A stretch of DNA of 64,000 nt from Nostoc sp. FACHB-892 (GTDB lineage: Bacteria; Cyanobacteriota; Cyanobacteriia; Cyanobacteriales; Nostocaceae), in contig NZ_JACJTR010000004.1 of the NCBI RefSeq assembly GCF_014698795.1, forward strand, positions 62,001 through 126,000, given 5' to 3'. This document shows, one piece after another, positions 44,844-53,960 of this stretch. The notes under the pieces are model-generated. The model ran no database searches. It was given only the letters and a program-made list of their open reading frames with translations, and was not told the origin of the DNA. Numbering within the stretch: the stretch's first letter is position 1; the number at the start of each line of letters is the position of its first letter. The position numbers and the translations under genes are program-made.

Positions 44844-45659
44844 TTAATTTTCTAGAAATTCTATTACTATCTGCGATATTTCTTCAGGCAATTGGTTCAT
44901 CATACAGATTGTCCCGCCTTCAATTTCAACCACCTTGCTATGAGGAATTGCTTTGGAAACAAAATATCTATTTTCTACCTTGGCTAAACCAAGTTTGTCA
45001 AAAGTTCTCATATCTTCAGTTCCCCACATAATCAAGGTGGGAGATTTTATCAACTGAAATCTTTTTGGGGCATTCAAACAGTAGTTTTGTACAGCCCAAA
45101 TAGCATATAAAGGATAACCAAAGCTTTTTAAATCGTCTAAAACCCAACGTTGATTTAATTCTGGAGAACCCACATATTGAGCACGGGCTAACCATCTTTC
45201 CATGAGATGGGAGCCATCCACTTTTATTTTAAAACCATCATAAAATCTCTTTAAAAGGGCTTCTCTTCCTTCTTCATCGAAGCCAAAAGCATTACATAAT
45301 ATTAGTTTATCTACTTTTTCAGGATATGCTGCCGCTACTTCTCCTGCTACAAAAGCACCCGTATGGTTTCCCAAGATGCTTGTACTTGAAATACCTAATT
45401 CTTCCAAAAGGGCAATGACAGTTTTCGCGTAGTCTTCAGTGGAGTACATTCTTGGAGGTTTATCAGAATCACCTAATCCCAAAAAGTCCATCGCAATCAC
45501 ACGCCTTGTCTGAGCAAAAATAGACATTAACTCAAGAAATTCATCACTACTTCTGGGATTTTGATGCAGTAATAGCAAAGGCTCTCCTTCGCCAGCGATA
45601 CGATAAAGAATCTGCCCATCTTCAGTGTCTAAAAATGCTCGTTTGATTGGTTTACTCAT
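44844..45659 (-). CDS. alpha/beta-hydrolase fold protein with unusual catalytic site
   Basis: A 271-residue protein starting MSKPIKRAFLDTEDGQILYR at 45657-45659; a GTG start 54 bp upstream is possible. The oxyanion region LLLLHQNPRSSDEFLELMSI and VIAMDFLGLGDSDKPP are canonical. The nucleophile elbow reads TSILGNHTGAFVAGEV, with His or Thr where Ser, Cys or Asp is usual, and the C-terminal position normally His reads VVEIEGGTICMMNQLPEEIS. The acid side chain is in IMWGTEDMRTFD. The classical Ser-His pair is therefore missing, so it may be a non-hydrolytic enzyme or a binding protein. Confidence 0.7.
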   Translation of the reverse strand: MSKPIKRAFLDTEDGQILYRIAGEGEPLLLLHQNPRSSDEFLELMSIFAQTRRVIAMDFLGLGDSDKPPRMYSTEDYAKTVIALLEELGISSTSILGNHTGAFVAGEVAAAYPEKVDKLILCNAFGFDEEGREALLKRFYDGFKIKVDGSHLMERWLARAQYVGSPELNQRWVLDDLKSFGYPLYAIWAVQNYCLNAPKRFQLIKSPTLIMWGTEDMRTFDKLGLAKVENRYFVSKAIPHSKVVEIEGGTICMMNQLPEEISQIVIEFLEN

Positions 45660-45811
45660 ATCATGCCGATAAAATTTAGCGTTTTTTAATTGGTTGTAAT
45701 ACAAGCTGTTCACCAGGGTACAACATTGTTGTGCCCCTACTGCCTATTGCTATTTGATGTTTTTTATTTTTGATTACGGCAAAAAGAGCTATGAGTAATT
45801 ATTTTTACTTT

Positions 45812-46111
45812 TTACCTTTTTTGTGCTATTGTTTGTAGCCATTCAATCAGGGGTCTTAAGGTTCCTGGCAATGCTGCTTCACTGACAGTCACCGTATGCT
45901 GCTTGCCGTTATCTTCTACCGTTAACTTATACTGAAAGCGATCGCTCTGAGGATTTGGCGAGGTAATGTGTTCAGGTAGCCTAAATAAATCAGCAGCTTC
46001 AACCAGTCGGGGAAGCGTGCTAGCTTCGGTTGGCGGGAGAGTGGCTGTATCAACGGTTGTTTTCTTGGTAATCCCAGCAAAGCCGCCCGTGCGTTCAAAA
46101 GATATCCGCAT
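45812..46111 (-). CDS. emfourin-type protease inhibitor
   Basis: A 99-residue protein matching the protealysin inhibitor (emfourin) pattern: MRISFERTGGFAGITKKTTV, an LPRLVEAADLFRLPE helix and FQYKLTVEDNGKQHTVTVSE strand pair, then LRPLIEWLQTIAQ. Emfourins are reported inhibitors of protealysin-like M4 proteases and sit beside the protease gene. Here the M4 gene lies 205 bp upstream, read in the same direction, so inhibitor follows enzyme. Confidence 0.8.
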   Translation of the reverse strand: MRISFERTGGFAGITKKTTVDTATLPPTEASTLPRLVEAADLFRLPEHITSPNPQSDRFQYKLTVEDNGKQHTVTVSEAALPGTLRPLIEWLQTIAQKR

Positions 46112-46259
46112 TATTTTGCTCTCCGTTGTGCTATTTAGTTGGGATAAATACTTAAACCGGGAGATATATAGTTCTCGGTTCCCAGTTTACCAACAATAAA
46201 CAACAGATTTATCAGTCTTGAGTGTTGAGTGAGGCAGTGTAATGTATTAACTATTTATT

Positions 46260-46326
46260 CCTAACTCCTCACTCTTAACTCCTAACTCCTAACTCCCAAC
46301 TCTTAACTCCTAACTCTAAATAACTC
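46260..46326. repeat. TAACTCC heptad repeat
   Basis: About nine TAACTCC/CAACTCT units in the protease-inhibitor spacer. The last units run over the stop codon of the protease gene. Confidence 0.75.
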
Positions 46327-47395
46327 CTACCTTTTGCCAAGCGTTCTGTACAGCTTTTTGCTCATTACTGTCATTACCGTAGAGTTCGCCAGCAACTTGA
46401 ATGGTGACGTTGGCAGCTTTTTTAAAATCTGCTTTAGCATTTAAGCGATCGCGTAAAGCTATGTACCAGATTTTACCAACTGTTTCCCAAGCATAGCCAC
46501 CAATCTCAACAGCCGCTAGATAAAAGGCATGGTTAGGAATTCCTGAGTTGATATGAACCCCAGCGTTATCTTCAACACCAGTATATTTATCTTTCATATG
46601 ACCTGGTTGAGGATCTTTACCCAATACTGGATCATCGTATGCTGTCCCCGGTGCTTTTAAGGAGCGGAGGGCAACACCTTTAACAGTCGGTGCTAAAAGA
46701 CCTTCACCAATCAGCCAGTCTGCCTCTTGTGCAGTCTGATTTTTGGTCTTTTGTTTCACCAGAGAACCAAAGACATCAGAAAACGATTCATTTAGTGCCC
46801 CAGGTTCGCCATAATACTGTAAACCCGCTTCATACTGAGTTATACCATGAACTAGTTCATGCCCAATCACATCAATTGACTTGGTGAAACATTGAAACAT
46901 TTCTCCATCGCCATCACCATAAACCATTTGGTCACCGTTCCAAAAGGCGTTGTCATATTTAACGCCATAATGCACGGTGGAGTCTAAACGTAGTCCTTTG
47001 TCGTCAATCGAATTGCGATCGAATATCTCATAAAATAATTCATAAGTAGCACCAGCAGCATCGTAGGCTTCATTAACTGCTACATCACTGCTGGGAGGAT
47101 CTCCCTCACCGCGCACTAGTGTACCAGGAAGTTGCTGGCCATGTTTTGCATCGTAGATGGTACGGCGCATTTCACCCGGAGAAGGTGCAAATGAGACAGA
47201 ACCTATGACATCTCTTCGTCCACGAAACTGTGCCGAAACATTTAATGTCTGAAAAGCCCAACTACGCTGCTGGGGGTTGCCATTCACCACGACATTTTCC
47301 AGCATATGGGGCGGAATAATACAACAAATAGGGCATCTAGAGTCAAGTGGATGCTCATACTTGAACCGGGCTGATTTCTTTTTATTTCGAGCCAT
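46316..47395 (-). CDS. protealysin-like M4 metalloprotease
   Basis: A 359-residue thermolysin-family enzyme. The active site HELVHGITQYEAGL (HExxH) and the downstream GALNESFSDVFGSLVKQ (NExxSD) zinc site are intact, as is the catalytic His region DNAGVHINSGIPNHAFYLA. The N-terminus (MARNKKKSARFKYEHPLDSR, then CPICCIIPPHMLENV) matches the short propeptide of the protealysin group (PPL-type precursor), not a signal peptide, suggesting a cytoplasmic protein. The emfourin gene follows. Confidence 0.92.
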   Translation of the reverse strand: MARNKKKSARFKYEHPLDSRCPICCIIPPHMLENVVVNGNPQQRSWAFQTLNVSAQFRGRRDVIGSVSFAPSPGEMRRTIYDAKHGQQLPGTLVRGEGDPPSSDVAVNEAYDAAGATYELFYEIFDRNSIDDKGLRLDSTVHYGVKYDNAFWNGDQMVYGDGDGEMFQCFTKSIDVIGHELVHGITQYEAGLQYYGEPGALNESFSDVFGSLVKQKTKNQTAQEADWLIGEGLLAPTVKGVALRSLKAPGTAYDDPVLGKDPQPGHMKDKYTGVEDNAGVHINSGIPNHAFYLAAVEIGGYAWETVGKIWYIALRDRLNAKADFKKAANVTIQVAGELYGNDSNEQKAVQNAWQKVGVI

Positions 47396-47813
47396 CCAAG
47401 ATATTCTCCTTTTGAAACTAATTTATGGCAAATAGTGGCTTTAATTTCACCTTTGAAACGAGCAAAAAAACGAATTCAAATAGCATATTCCTGGCTTGCT
47501 TTCTGAATAAGATTTTCTACTCTGTATTTTCAGATAGGTCTATGGAGGATTAATAGTACCCTCACGGGTACTTCTAATGTAAGTAAAAATATTGCATAAA
47601 ACACAAAACAAGCTTATATATCGCAAGTTCCAGTAAAAATCCTTGTGTTAGTTAGCAAAACCTCCTTTACAGACCTAATGCGTTTATATATTAATTCTCA
47701 TCAAGAGAAATCATGTTATTTATTGCTGTTTTGTTACTATCAAGCTGTTAATGCTATAAAGACCCATTGGAAACAGGTAAATCCCAAATCCAAGCATTCA
47801 AAACCTAAAATTT
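47396..47813. other. gene-free stretch
   Basis: The 418 bp upstream of the M4 gene, AT-rich, with a 76-codon plus-strand frame (47645) that has no protein character and reads into the 3' end of the methyltransferase from the other strand. The M4 promoter should lie near 47400-47600 but no box is evident. Confidence 0.45.
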
Positions 47814-48530
47814 TCACAGCCAGCCACCAAACACCGCTAGACCATAATATTTCCAAGGGACTGCAACTATCTTAAATCCAGCTTTACTTAACATTTGTAA
47901 ATGGGCATCTAAGCTAGCTAGCTGGTCTTGACCGGAGTAACCTTGAGTGCTAGTTGTACCAAGCTTCGCGCGAATATCTGTTAAATTAGTTCCCTGTTGA
48001 ACTGACCATTCCTCTCGTGCCGCCTTATAAACTTCTGCTAAGGCTGGTGATTCCGGTAAAATGGGGTCTGCATCCCAAAAACAGCCGTCTTTAGTGAGGC
48101 TAGCAGTAATTCGCTCAAATAACTTCAATTTCATCTCGTCCTGGAGATGGTGAATTGCCAAGGATGAGACACAAGCATCAAATCCGCTACCAATATCTAA
48201 CTTCTCTGGATTGTCTGCCCAGTCGCCAAAGTCTGCTTGTATACCAGTCCAGTATTTTTGATATCCTGCTGCTGTGAGTTTATCTTGGGCAAATTGCAGC
48301 ATTCGAGGTGAGTAATCTAGGGCGATTACTTGGGCATCTGGACAACGGTTAAGTATTTTTAGACTAAGTTCGCCTGTACCACAACCTAATTCTAAAATAC
48401 GCCGACTTGTGGAAGGCACACAACGGGTAATTACTTCCAACATCTCATCGTATCTCGGTAAAAGTTGGCGAATACCAGTGTCAAAATCAGCAGTATTGGC
48501 AAATACCTCTCCAGGAAATAGCTGTTGCAT
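47814..48530 (-). CDS. class I SAM-dependent methyltransferase
   Basis: A 238-residue Rossmann methyltransferase. Motif I is RILELGCGTGELSLKIL, motif II VIALDYSPRMLQFAQDKL, motif IV GFDACVSSLAIHHLQDEM, and motif V follows. The substrate cannot be told; the group includes small-molecule and ubiquinone-type methyltransferases. It is a single gene; its start lies 22 bp from one arm of the inverted repeat at 48552. Confidence 0.85.
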   Translation of the reverse strand: MQQLFPGEVFANTADFDTGIRQLLPRYDEMLEVITRCVPSTSRRILELGCGTGELSLKILNRCPDAQVIALDYSPRMLQFAQDKLTAAGYQKYWTGIQADFGDWADNPEKLDIGSGFDACVSSLAIHHLQDEMKLKLFERITASLTKDGCFWDADPILPESPALAEVYKAAREEWSVQQGTNLTDIRAKLGTTSTQGYSGQDQLASLDAHLQMLSKAGFKIVAVPWKYYGLAVFGGWL

Positions 48531-48551
48531 GGTGATTAGAACAAATAAGCT

Positions 48552-48652
48552 AGTTACGTATTTAACTTGAACATTTACATGAAGGCTGATGACCGTTAAC
48601 CGTTAACGACCGTAAAGAGTGTTTATACAATTTAGGCGCGCATCAGCTTAGA
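48552..48652. repeat. left arm of a 100-bp inverted repeat
   Basis: The stretch TTACATGAAGGCTGATGACC to about 48650 (GCGCGCATCAGCTTA) is repeated as its reverse complement at 54296-54402 with about 90-95% identity. It contains a GTTAACCGTTAACG core. Confidence 0.8.
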
Positions 48653-48898
48653 CACACTAATCAATGCTATATCGGCAAGAGCAATTTTTAATATTAAAAA
48701 ATATTCATTCAATGTACTTTTGGCGGAATTATATATATCATGTTTTATGTAATGAGCCAGTAAGTTATCTATTAATTTAAGCTTAAATTCCAGAGTTTAA
48801 ACTAAAAGGGGATTTAGATCCCGACACAAAACGTAATTGCGTTAGCGACGTAGGAGCGTCATTGCGAATTGGTTTAATTACCTATTACTTAAGGTTCA

Positions 48899-49954
48899 AT
48901 GCAGATATCACGTTTTTTGCTTATACGTAAATTACCCGGTCAATTTTATTTATGGTGTGCCATTATCATCTTTGGCGCTGCAAATTCTGTGACTCGCAAG
49001 CTTACAGAAATTGGTGCGGAAAAATATGTTAATGGTCGCAATCCGATTTCGCTTTGTAATGTTTTATTTGTAGGGAATATCTGCGCTTTACTAGTATTAT
49101 TAATCGTCTATGGACAACAATGTAGGCTAAGTAGATTACAGCAAATTTCCCAAAATCAATGGTTATATCTTACCATTGCTTCGATTATCGGTGGGGCGCT
49201 TGCTCCTGGTTTAATTTTCCAAGCACTAGCGATAACTGACGTTAATAATGTCGTTTTAATTGGTAGGTTAGAACCACCTTTGATTTTAGCTTTTTCTTTT
49301 TGGTTGCTGCGAGAGCGAGTTAATTTTTGGGAAATAATTGGTGCGATCGCATCTTTTTTTGGGGTATTTCTCACCATCTCATTGCCAAGTAATATTCAAA
49401 ACATGGTAGAGATGAAAGATTTGTTCAACTTTGGGACTGGAGAAATTTTGACTGCGATCGCATCTGTCGCTTTGGCTGCTTCTACAATTATTAGTAAGAA
49501 AAAACTCTCACGAGTCCCTTTGGGAATTTATAGTATCTACCGTACAGTTTTAGGAACAATAATATTTTTTTTCCTCGCCTTAATTCTATACGGGCAAAAT
49601 CATTTCATAGATATATTCTCACCTTTTCTGTGGAAATGGATGTTAATTTATGGCCCTGTGATTGTAGTAGTTGGTCAGTCATGTTGGGTTACAGGCTTAA
49701 GGGCTACTAGTGTAGCTCAAGCTTCTTTAATTGGCTCTTTTACTCCTATTATTGCAGTTGTTGTAGCTTATTTGATTTTGGGTGAGGCTCCAACTTTTGC
49801 CCAGTATGTTGGTGGAGTAGTAATTTTGCTTGGTATTATTCTCAGCCAATTTGGAATTTCCCGGAAACAATGGCTACAAGCCCAACAATCACAGAATGAT
49901 TCGATAGCAAAATTAAAAGAAGTTGAGAGTGAAATTGGATTTAAAGGAATGTGA
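48899..49954 (+). CDS. EamA/DMT family transporter
   Basis: A 351-residue membrane protein with ten helices in two EamA repeats. Repeat ends are recognisable at VLIGRLEPPLILAFSFWLLR followed by ERVNFWEIIGAIASFFGVFL, and at ASLIGSFTPIIAVVVAYLIL followed by GEAPTFAQYVGGVVILLGII. Members export or import small metabolites such as amino acids. No coupled gene indicates a substrate. Confidence 0.88.
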   Translation: MQISRFLLIRKLPGQFYLWCAIIIFGAANSVTRKLTEIGAEKYVNGRNPISLCNVLFVGNICALLVLLIVYGQQCRLSRLQQISQNQWLYLTIASIIGGALAPGLIFQALAITDVNNVVLIGRLEPPLILAFSFWLLRERVNFWEIIGAIASFFGVFLTISLPSNIQNMVEMKDLFNFGTGEILTAIASVALAASTIISKKKLSRVPLGIYSIYRTVLGTIIFFFLALILYGQNHFIDIFSPFLWKWMLIYGPVIVVVGQSCWVTGLRATSVAQASLIGSFTPIIAVVVAYLILGEAPTFAQYVGGVVILLGIILSQFGISRKQWLQAQQSQNDSIAKLKEVESEIGFKGM

Positions 49955-50003
49955 TATTATTCGGGTATATCGCCATCTTAACCAAACGCTAAAAACAATA
50001 AAA

Positions 50004-50034
50004 TGTAGAGATTTAGTATTATCAAATCTCTACA
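50004..50034. terminator. hairpin between converging genes
   Basis: TGTAGAGATTT and its complement AAATCTCTACA form an 11-bp stem with a 9-base loop between the EamA gene and the secreted-protein gene. Confidence 0.55.
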
Positions 50035-50094
50035 AAACTTATCTTTTTATGAAAGCTTTTTTATCGGTACATCAATTAACAAACCAGCTATAAA

Positions 50095-50511
50095 TTACTT
50101 CACTTCACTAGCCTCAAATTTTTCTATTTTACCAGCTTTAACTGCGACAACTACATCATAAGTTGCACAATAAGCAAATGTGGTTTTGCTAGCTTTGTTG
50201 TATAAATTTACAACCATACCTGCACCACCAGGTTGAACAGCAATTGGTTCCAAATCCCCGAAGAAATAACGGCGTAGTTGGTCACCGCTACCAAATATTC
50301 CTTTATGTTTAGTCAGCATTTCAATTTTTTGAGTAATAGTTAAACCAGTTGCATCTTTCATGTCTGCTTTCGATGCGGCTTGTGCAGTCATTACTTTTGC
50401 TTCTTTTGCAAAAGCTTGATTTGATTGTGAGCTAATTGTATTCAGTGCAGTACTACTAATAGCAACTAAACCTGTTAAAGTAGCAGTGGCAATAACTGTT
50501 TTGAGATTCAT
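50095..50511 (-). CDS. small exported protein
   Basis: The ATG at 50509-50511 starts a 138-residue product with a lipoprotein-free signal peptide (MNLKTVIATATLTGLVAISS, ending around NQAFA). The mature part has TITQKIEMLTKHKGIFGSGD, then AGMVVNLYNKASKTTFAYCA and YDVVVAVKAGKIEKFEASEV. The family is not recognised. It could be a periplasmic binding or stress protein. Single gene, flanked by repeats. Confidence 0.55.
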   Translation of the reverse strand: MNLKTVIATATLTGLVAISSTALNTISSQSNQAFAKEAKVMTAQAASKADMKDATGLTITQKIEMLTKHKGIFGSGDQLRRYFFGDLEPIAVQPGGAGMVVNLYNKASKTTFAYCATYDVVVAVKAGKIEKFEASEVK

Positions 50512-50609
50512 GATTGCGATTCCTTGAATTAATATTTGACAAACCAACAAATGAGAATTGAGATATTAGGTGTTATGTCATGTCCGCTTGATTGCTTATT
50601 AAACCTGAA

Positions 50610-50700
50610 GAACCCCACCCCGCCAAAGCTATGCTTTGTCTCCCCTCCCCGCTTGCGGGGAGGGGAAGTTTTGGCTTTAGACAAAACTGGGGTGGAGTGA
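50610..50700. repeat. palindromic intergenic repeat
   Basis: CACCCCG, TCCCCTCCCCGCTTGCGGGG and CTGGGGTGGAG form a nested palindrome in the 428-bp gap before the kinase gene's 3' end. The type resembles the interiors of the elements at 10150 and 63101. Nothing else was recognised in the gap. Confidence 0.55.
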
Positions 50701-50939
50701 CGCGGATCATGATGCGTAAATGAGTGAACTCAATATCAGTTTCACGTTAAGTTGACACGTATGGGCAATGCCATGCCTTAACGAGAAATCTATATGTATC
50801 AGGATTTTTGTGAATTGGTATTAGATGGATCGGGAAATCGAAGCCCTCTGTTGTTTATTAGTATTAACTCTTTAGCTGAGAATTGGCTGAGAATAAATTG
50901 AATAGAAGCTAAAAGCTAACTGTTTTTGTTCTCAGACTA

Positions 50940-53588
50940 CTACCTTTTCCACGGAAGTTTGACCGTAAATCGACTCCCTTTCCCTAACTGGCTTTCGGCA
51001 TGGACAGTACCACCGTGCAACTCGACAATTCTTTGCACCATTACTAATCCTAAACCAGTGCCTGTAGAACGACGGGTAGAGGCATTTTCAACCTGCACAA
51101 AAGGCTGAAATAATTTGAAAAGATCATCGGAAAGCATACCAATACCTGTATCTACCACACTGAAAAAGATATACTCGTTTGTAGGATTTGGCTGGACTTC
51201 AATCCAAACTTTGCCTCCGTCGTGAGTAAACTTAATAGCGTTAGTTAACAGGTTGATAAATACTTGGCGGATGCGGCGCTCATCAACTTGGATAGGTTCA
51301 AGTTCTTCAGGTACTTGTGCATTCAGTTGGATATTTTTCTGTAATGCTAAATGTTTGACAAAACTCAAGCTAGAGTCACATATTCCTTGAATCGAAGTAA
51401 GAGCTAGTTGCAGTTCTATCTTGCTGGATTCTATGTCGGTAATCTCAAGGATATCGTTAATCAATTCTAGTAAATTCTTAGCACCGAATTCGAGGGTATT
51501 TAGGGACTGGCGTTGTTCTTCATTTACAGGGCCGTACACTTGATCTTGGAGTGCCTCTGTAATTTCAAGAATGGAGCTTAAGGGAGTCCTGAGTTCATGG
51601 CTGATGTTTCCTAAAAAGGCGCTTTTGGCACGATTTGCGATTTCCGCAGCTTCTTTAGCCTCATGCAGAGAGGATTCTGCATTTTTGCGATCGCAGACTT
51701 CTAAAGTTAGGGTGACAAATTCAGCTATTGAGCTAACAAAGTTTTGCTCGCTCAGTTCCCATGTCCGCGTAATCCCAATCTGCTCATACAATACCATTCC
51801 CACCACTTCCCCACCAACCCAAATGGAAGTATTAATTAGGGATAGGATGTTATTCGGTTCTAGCAGTTCATCCCATAATTCTTGTACCCGTAGATCAGTG
51901 CGAGTATCGGTTACGGCAATGATCCGAGCAGATATTAAGGATTTAAAATAGATGGGATAATCTTCAAGGTTGCGTTCTAAACCCGCCGAATGTCTCTGAT
52001 TGCTACGTTCATAGAGACTTATACATTGTAGTTTGGTGCCTTGGCGCATCCCGTCGTAGGCATTGCGATTAAATAACCAAACACTAACTCGTTCTATTTC
52101 TAAAGCATTTGCTGCTTTCTCAGTAATAACTTTGAATGCTGTTTCCAGCTTTCCTTCTGAAATCGCCCTGTGATTTGCCAGTTCTGCTAACGCCTGATGA
52201 TGCTGGCCAAGTCTTCGCTCATTGTTAATACGTTCTTGAATCTCTTGCTGTAATTCTTGAGTTCGCTGCTGAAATTGCAATTCTAACTCTTCACTTTTGG
52301 TAATCTGTGCAGTAAAATTTTTGCGTAGCTGCTGCATCATCTCGTTAAAAGATTCACCCAGCACCTCTAGTTCTTTAATGCCCTGTACTATCATCACTGA
52401 GTCTTTGCCATTAGTAAAATCGGCTAAATCTTTAGTCGCCGTGCTGAAATACGAAATTGGCTGAGTTATCCAATCGGCAGTGACAATCCCTAGTAAAGTA
52501 GCTAGTACCAATGCTCCCAGACAGAGAAAAACTATGGTTTGAGTGTTGCGATCAATCTGTCCCATAAAGTCTGCTTCTGGGACAGCCACTATAATCAACC
52601 AATTGACATTTGTTTCGCTCTGTAACGGTCTAATTTCTAAAAATTGCCGTTTGCCGTCAAAGGAGAAATCTAGCTGCTGTAAACTTTGAATCTGGTCAAA
52701 GTTACTAAATTTCGTTGTTAAATATTTAGCGATCGCTTGAGTAAAAGAATTTCTGCTTTGGGAAACCGCTAACCGACTGGGTTTACCATTTTGTAAGCGG
52801 AATGGTTCTTCTGTTGTGGAACTTGCGACTAATAGCCCCGATCGCTCGATAATAAAAACTTGCCCAGACTTGCCAACTTTAATATTTTGTAGCAAATCCC
52901 CAATTTGTGATGTGCGAGTTAGAGCGTTGTTGACTCCGAGTAACTGGCCTTGAGAGTTATATATAGGCTGAGATGCACTAATCAGAAGCGTTGGTTCGGT
53001 GATGGATGGAAAGATTTGACTAAAGGTGAATTTTTTGGCGGTAACTGCTGCTTGATAATCAGGACGCGATCGCGCATCATAGTTTTTGATCACCTCTGGT
53101 AATTGGGTACGTTGACCTTGAGAGTCAATTCTGTACGTGTAGAGATCGTACCCAGTTGATTTATCGGCAAATCTTAGCAAAAATTCGCGATCGTTGAGCT
53201 TTTCCACCGCTAGGTGTTCTTGCTGTTCATTGCTTACCGTTAAAATGGCATCAGGAAAAATTTCTAACTGCTTTATTAAATATGACTCCCAAGTTGCCAG
53301 ATTTTCTATCTTTAGCAACCCAATATCAATAACATTTTGATTACCGCGCAGTTGTTGACGCAAAGTTGAGAGAGAAGTCTGTAAATTCTGCTCTACTCGA
53401 TTAGCGACTTCATAACGCAATTCACTAGCTACCTCATTGATTGCCTTTTGCCCATTGCTGATTGATAAGTATGCAGTTAATAATACAGCTAGCAAGATTT
53501 GCAGCAGAAATAATGCTACCAAAATGCGACGTAGGGGTACGCCTTTAAACAGGGAAAAAACACTACTTTGGGCAAATTTTTTGTTCAT
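50940..53588 (-). CDS. membrane sensor histidine kinase (Cache-HAMP-GAF)
   Basis: An 882-residue kinase: first helix VALFLLQILLAVLLTAYLS-type, double-Cache sensor to about 350, second helix near 360, HAMP, a long coiled coil (about 430-490), GAF domain, HisKA with FLGNISHELRTPLSSILEI and HATPase with VFINLLTNAIKFT, VVDTGIGM and GTGLGLVMVQ. No receiver is attached and no regulator gene is adjacent. The GAF contains an in-frame 9-10 residue insertion (RNAYDGMRQG, 52043-52067) coded by an interspersed repeat. The N-terminus is a paralogue of the GGDEF/EAL protein's at 26107. Confidence 0.9.
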   Translation of the reverse strand: MNKKFAQSSVFSLFKGVPLRRILVALFLLQILLAVLLTAYLSISNGQKAINEVASELRYEVANRVEQNLQTSLSTLRQQLRGNQNVIDIGLLKIENLATWESYLIKQLEIFPDAILTVSNEQQEHLAVEKLNDREFLLRFADKSTGYDLYTYRIDSQGQRTQLPEVIKNYDARSRPDYQAAVTAKKFTFSQIFPSITEPTLLISASQPIYNSQGQLLGVNNALTRTSQIGDLLQNIKVGKSGQVFIIERSGLLVASSTTEEPFRLQNGKPSRLAVSQSRNSFTQAIAKYLTTKFSNFDQIQSLQQLDFSFDGKRQFLEIRPLQSETNVNWLIIVAVPEADFMGQIDRNTQTIVFLCLGALVLATLLGIVTADWITQPISYFSTATKDLADFTNGKDSVMIVQGIKELEVLGESFNEMMQQLRKNFTAQITKSEELELQFQQRTQELQQEIQERINNERRLGQHHQALAELANHRAISEGKLETAFKVITEKAANALEIERVSVWLFNRNAYDGMRQGTKLQCISLYERSNQRHSAGLERNLEDYPIYFKSLISARIIAVTDTRTDLRVQELWDELLEPNNILSLINTSIWVGGEVVGMVLYEQIGITRTWELSEQNFVSSIAEFVTLTLEVCDRKNAESSLHEAKEAAEIANRAKSAFLGNISHELRTPLSSILEITEALQDQVYGPVNEEQRQSLNTLEFGAKNLLELINDILEITDIESSKIELQLALTSIQGICDSSLSFVKHLALQKNIQLNAQVPEELEPIQVDERRIRQVFINLLTNAIKFTHDGGKVWIEVQPNPTNEYIFFSVVDTGIGMLSDDLFKLFQPFVQVENASTRRSTGTGLGLVMVQRIVELHGGTVHAESQLGKGSRFTVKLPWKR

Positions 53589-53734
53589 CTGCCCACTCTC
53601 CCTTCCTGTACTGTAGTACTGAGTACAATACCTCGACTTTTGACACCTGTGGGCTTATGCATAGTTTGTACTCGGTCGGGTCAAGAGCCAATATACCACT
53701 TCTGGTAAAACACTCTGCACCTACTTTACATCCA

Positions 53735-53754
53735 ACTTGTGTATACACGGTAGC
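53735..53754. repeat. solitary right end of the GCTACGGTGTACAC element
   Basis: ACTTGTGTATACACGGTAGC matches the right terminal repeat of the element family at 10150. No left end was found nearby, so the element is probably broken. Confidence 0.55.
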
Positions 53755-53960
53755 CTCGCTTGCCGGGAACTCTGTGCCCCCTCTGGGGATTAGAGGCAGC
53801 AGGGTAGTTTCATACGAAAAAAGAAAAATACATAAGTCTTGATTTCTCGTTTTGTGGCATAGCTTATTACCCCACTTCCATTCCTCTCCCCCCGTGTGGG
53901 AGAGGCTTTGAAACGCAGTTTTAGTTTTTTCTCTGCTTGTATCAAACCACCCTGCCTTTC

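Noticed and set aside
47645..47875. A 76-codon plus-strand frame
   Set aside because: It reads against the end of the methyltransferase gene and shows no motif.
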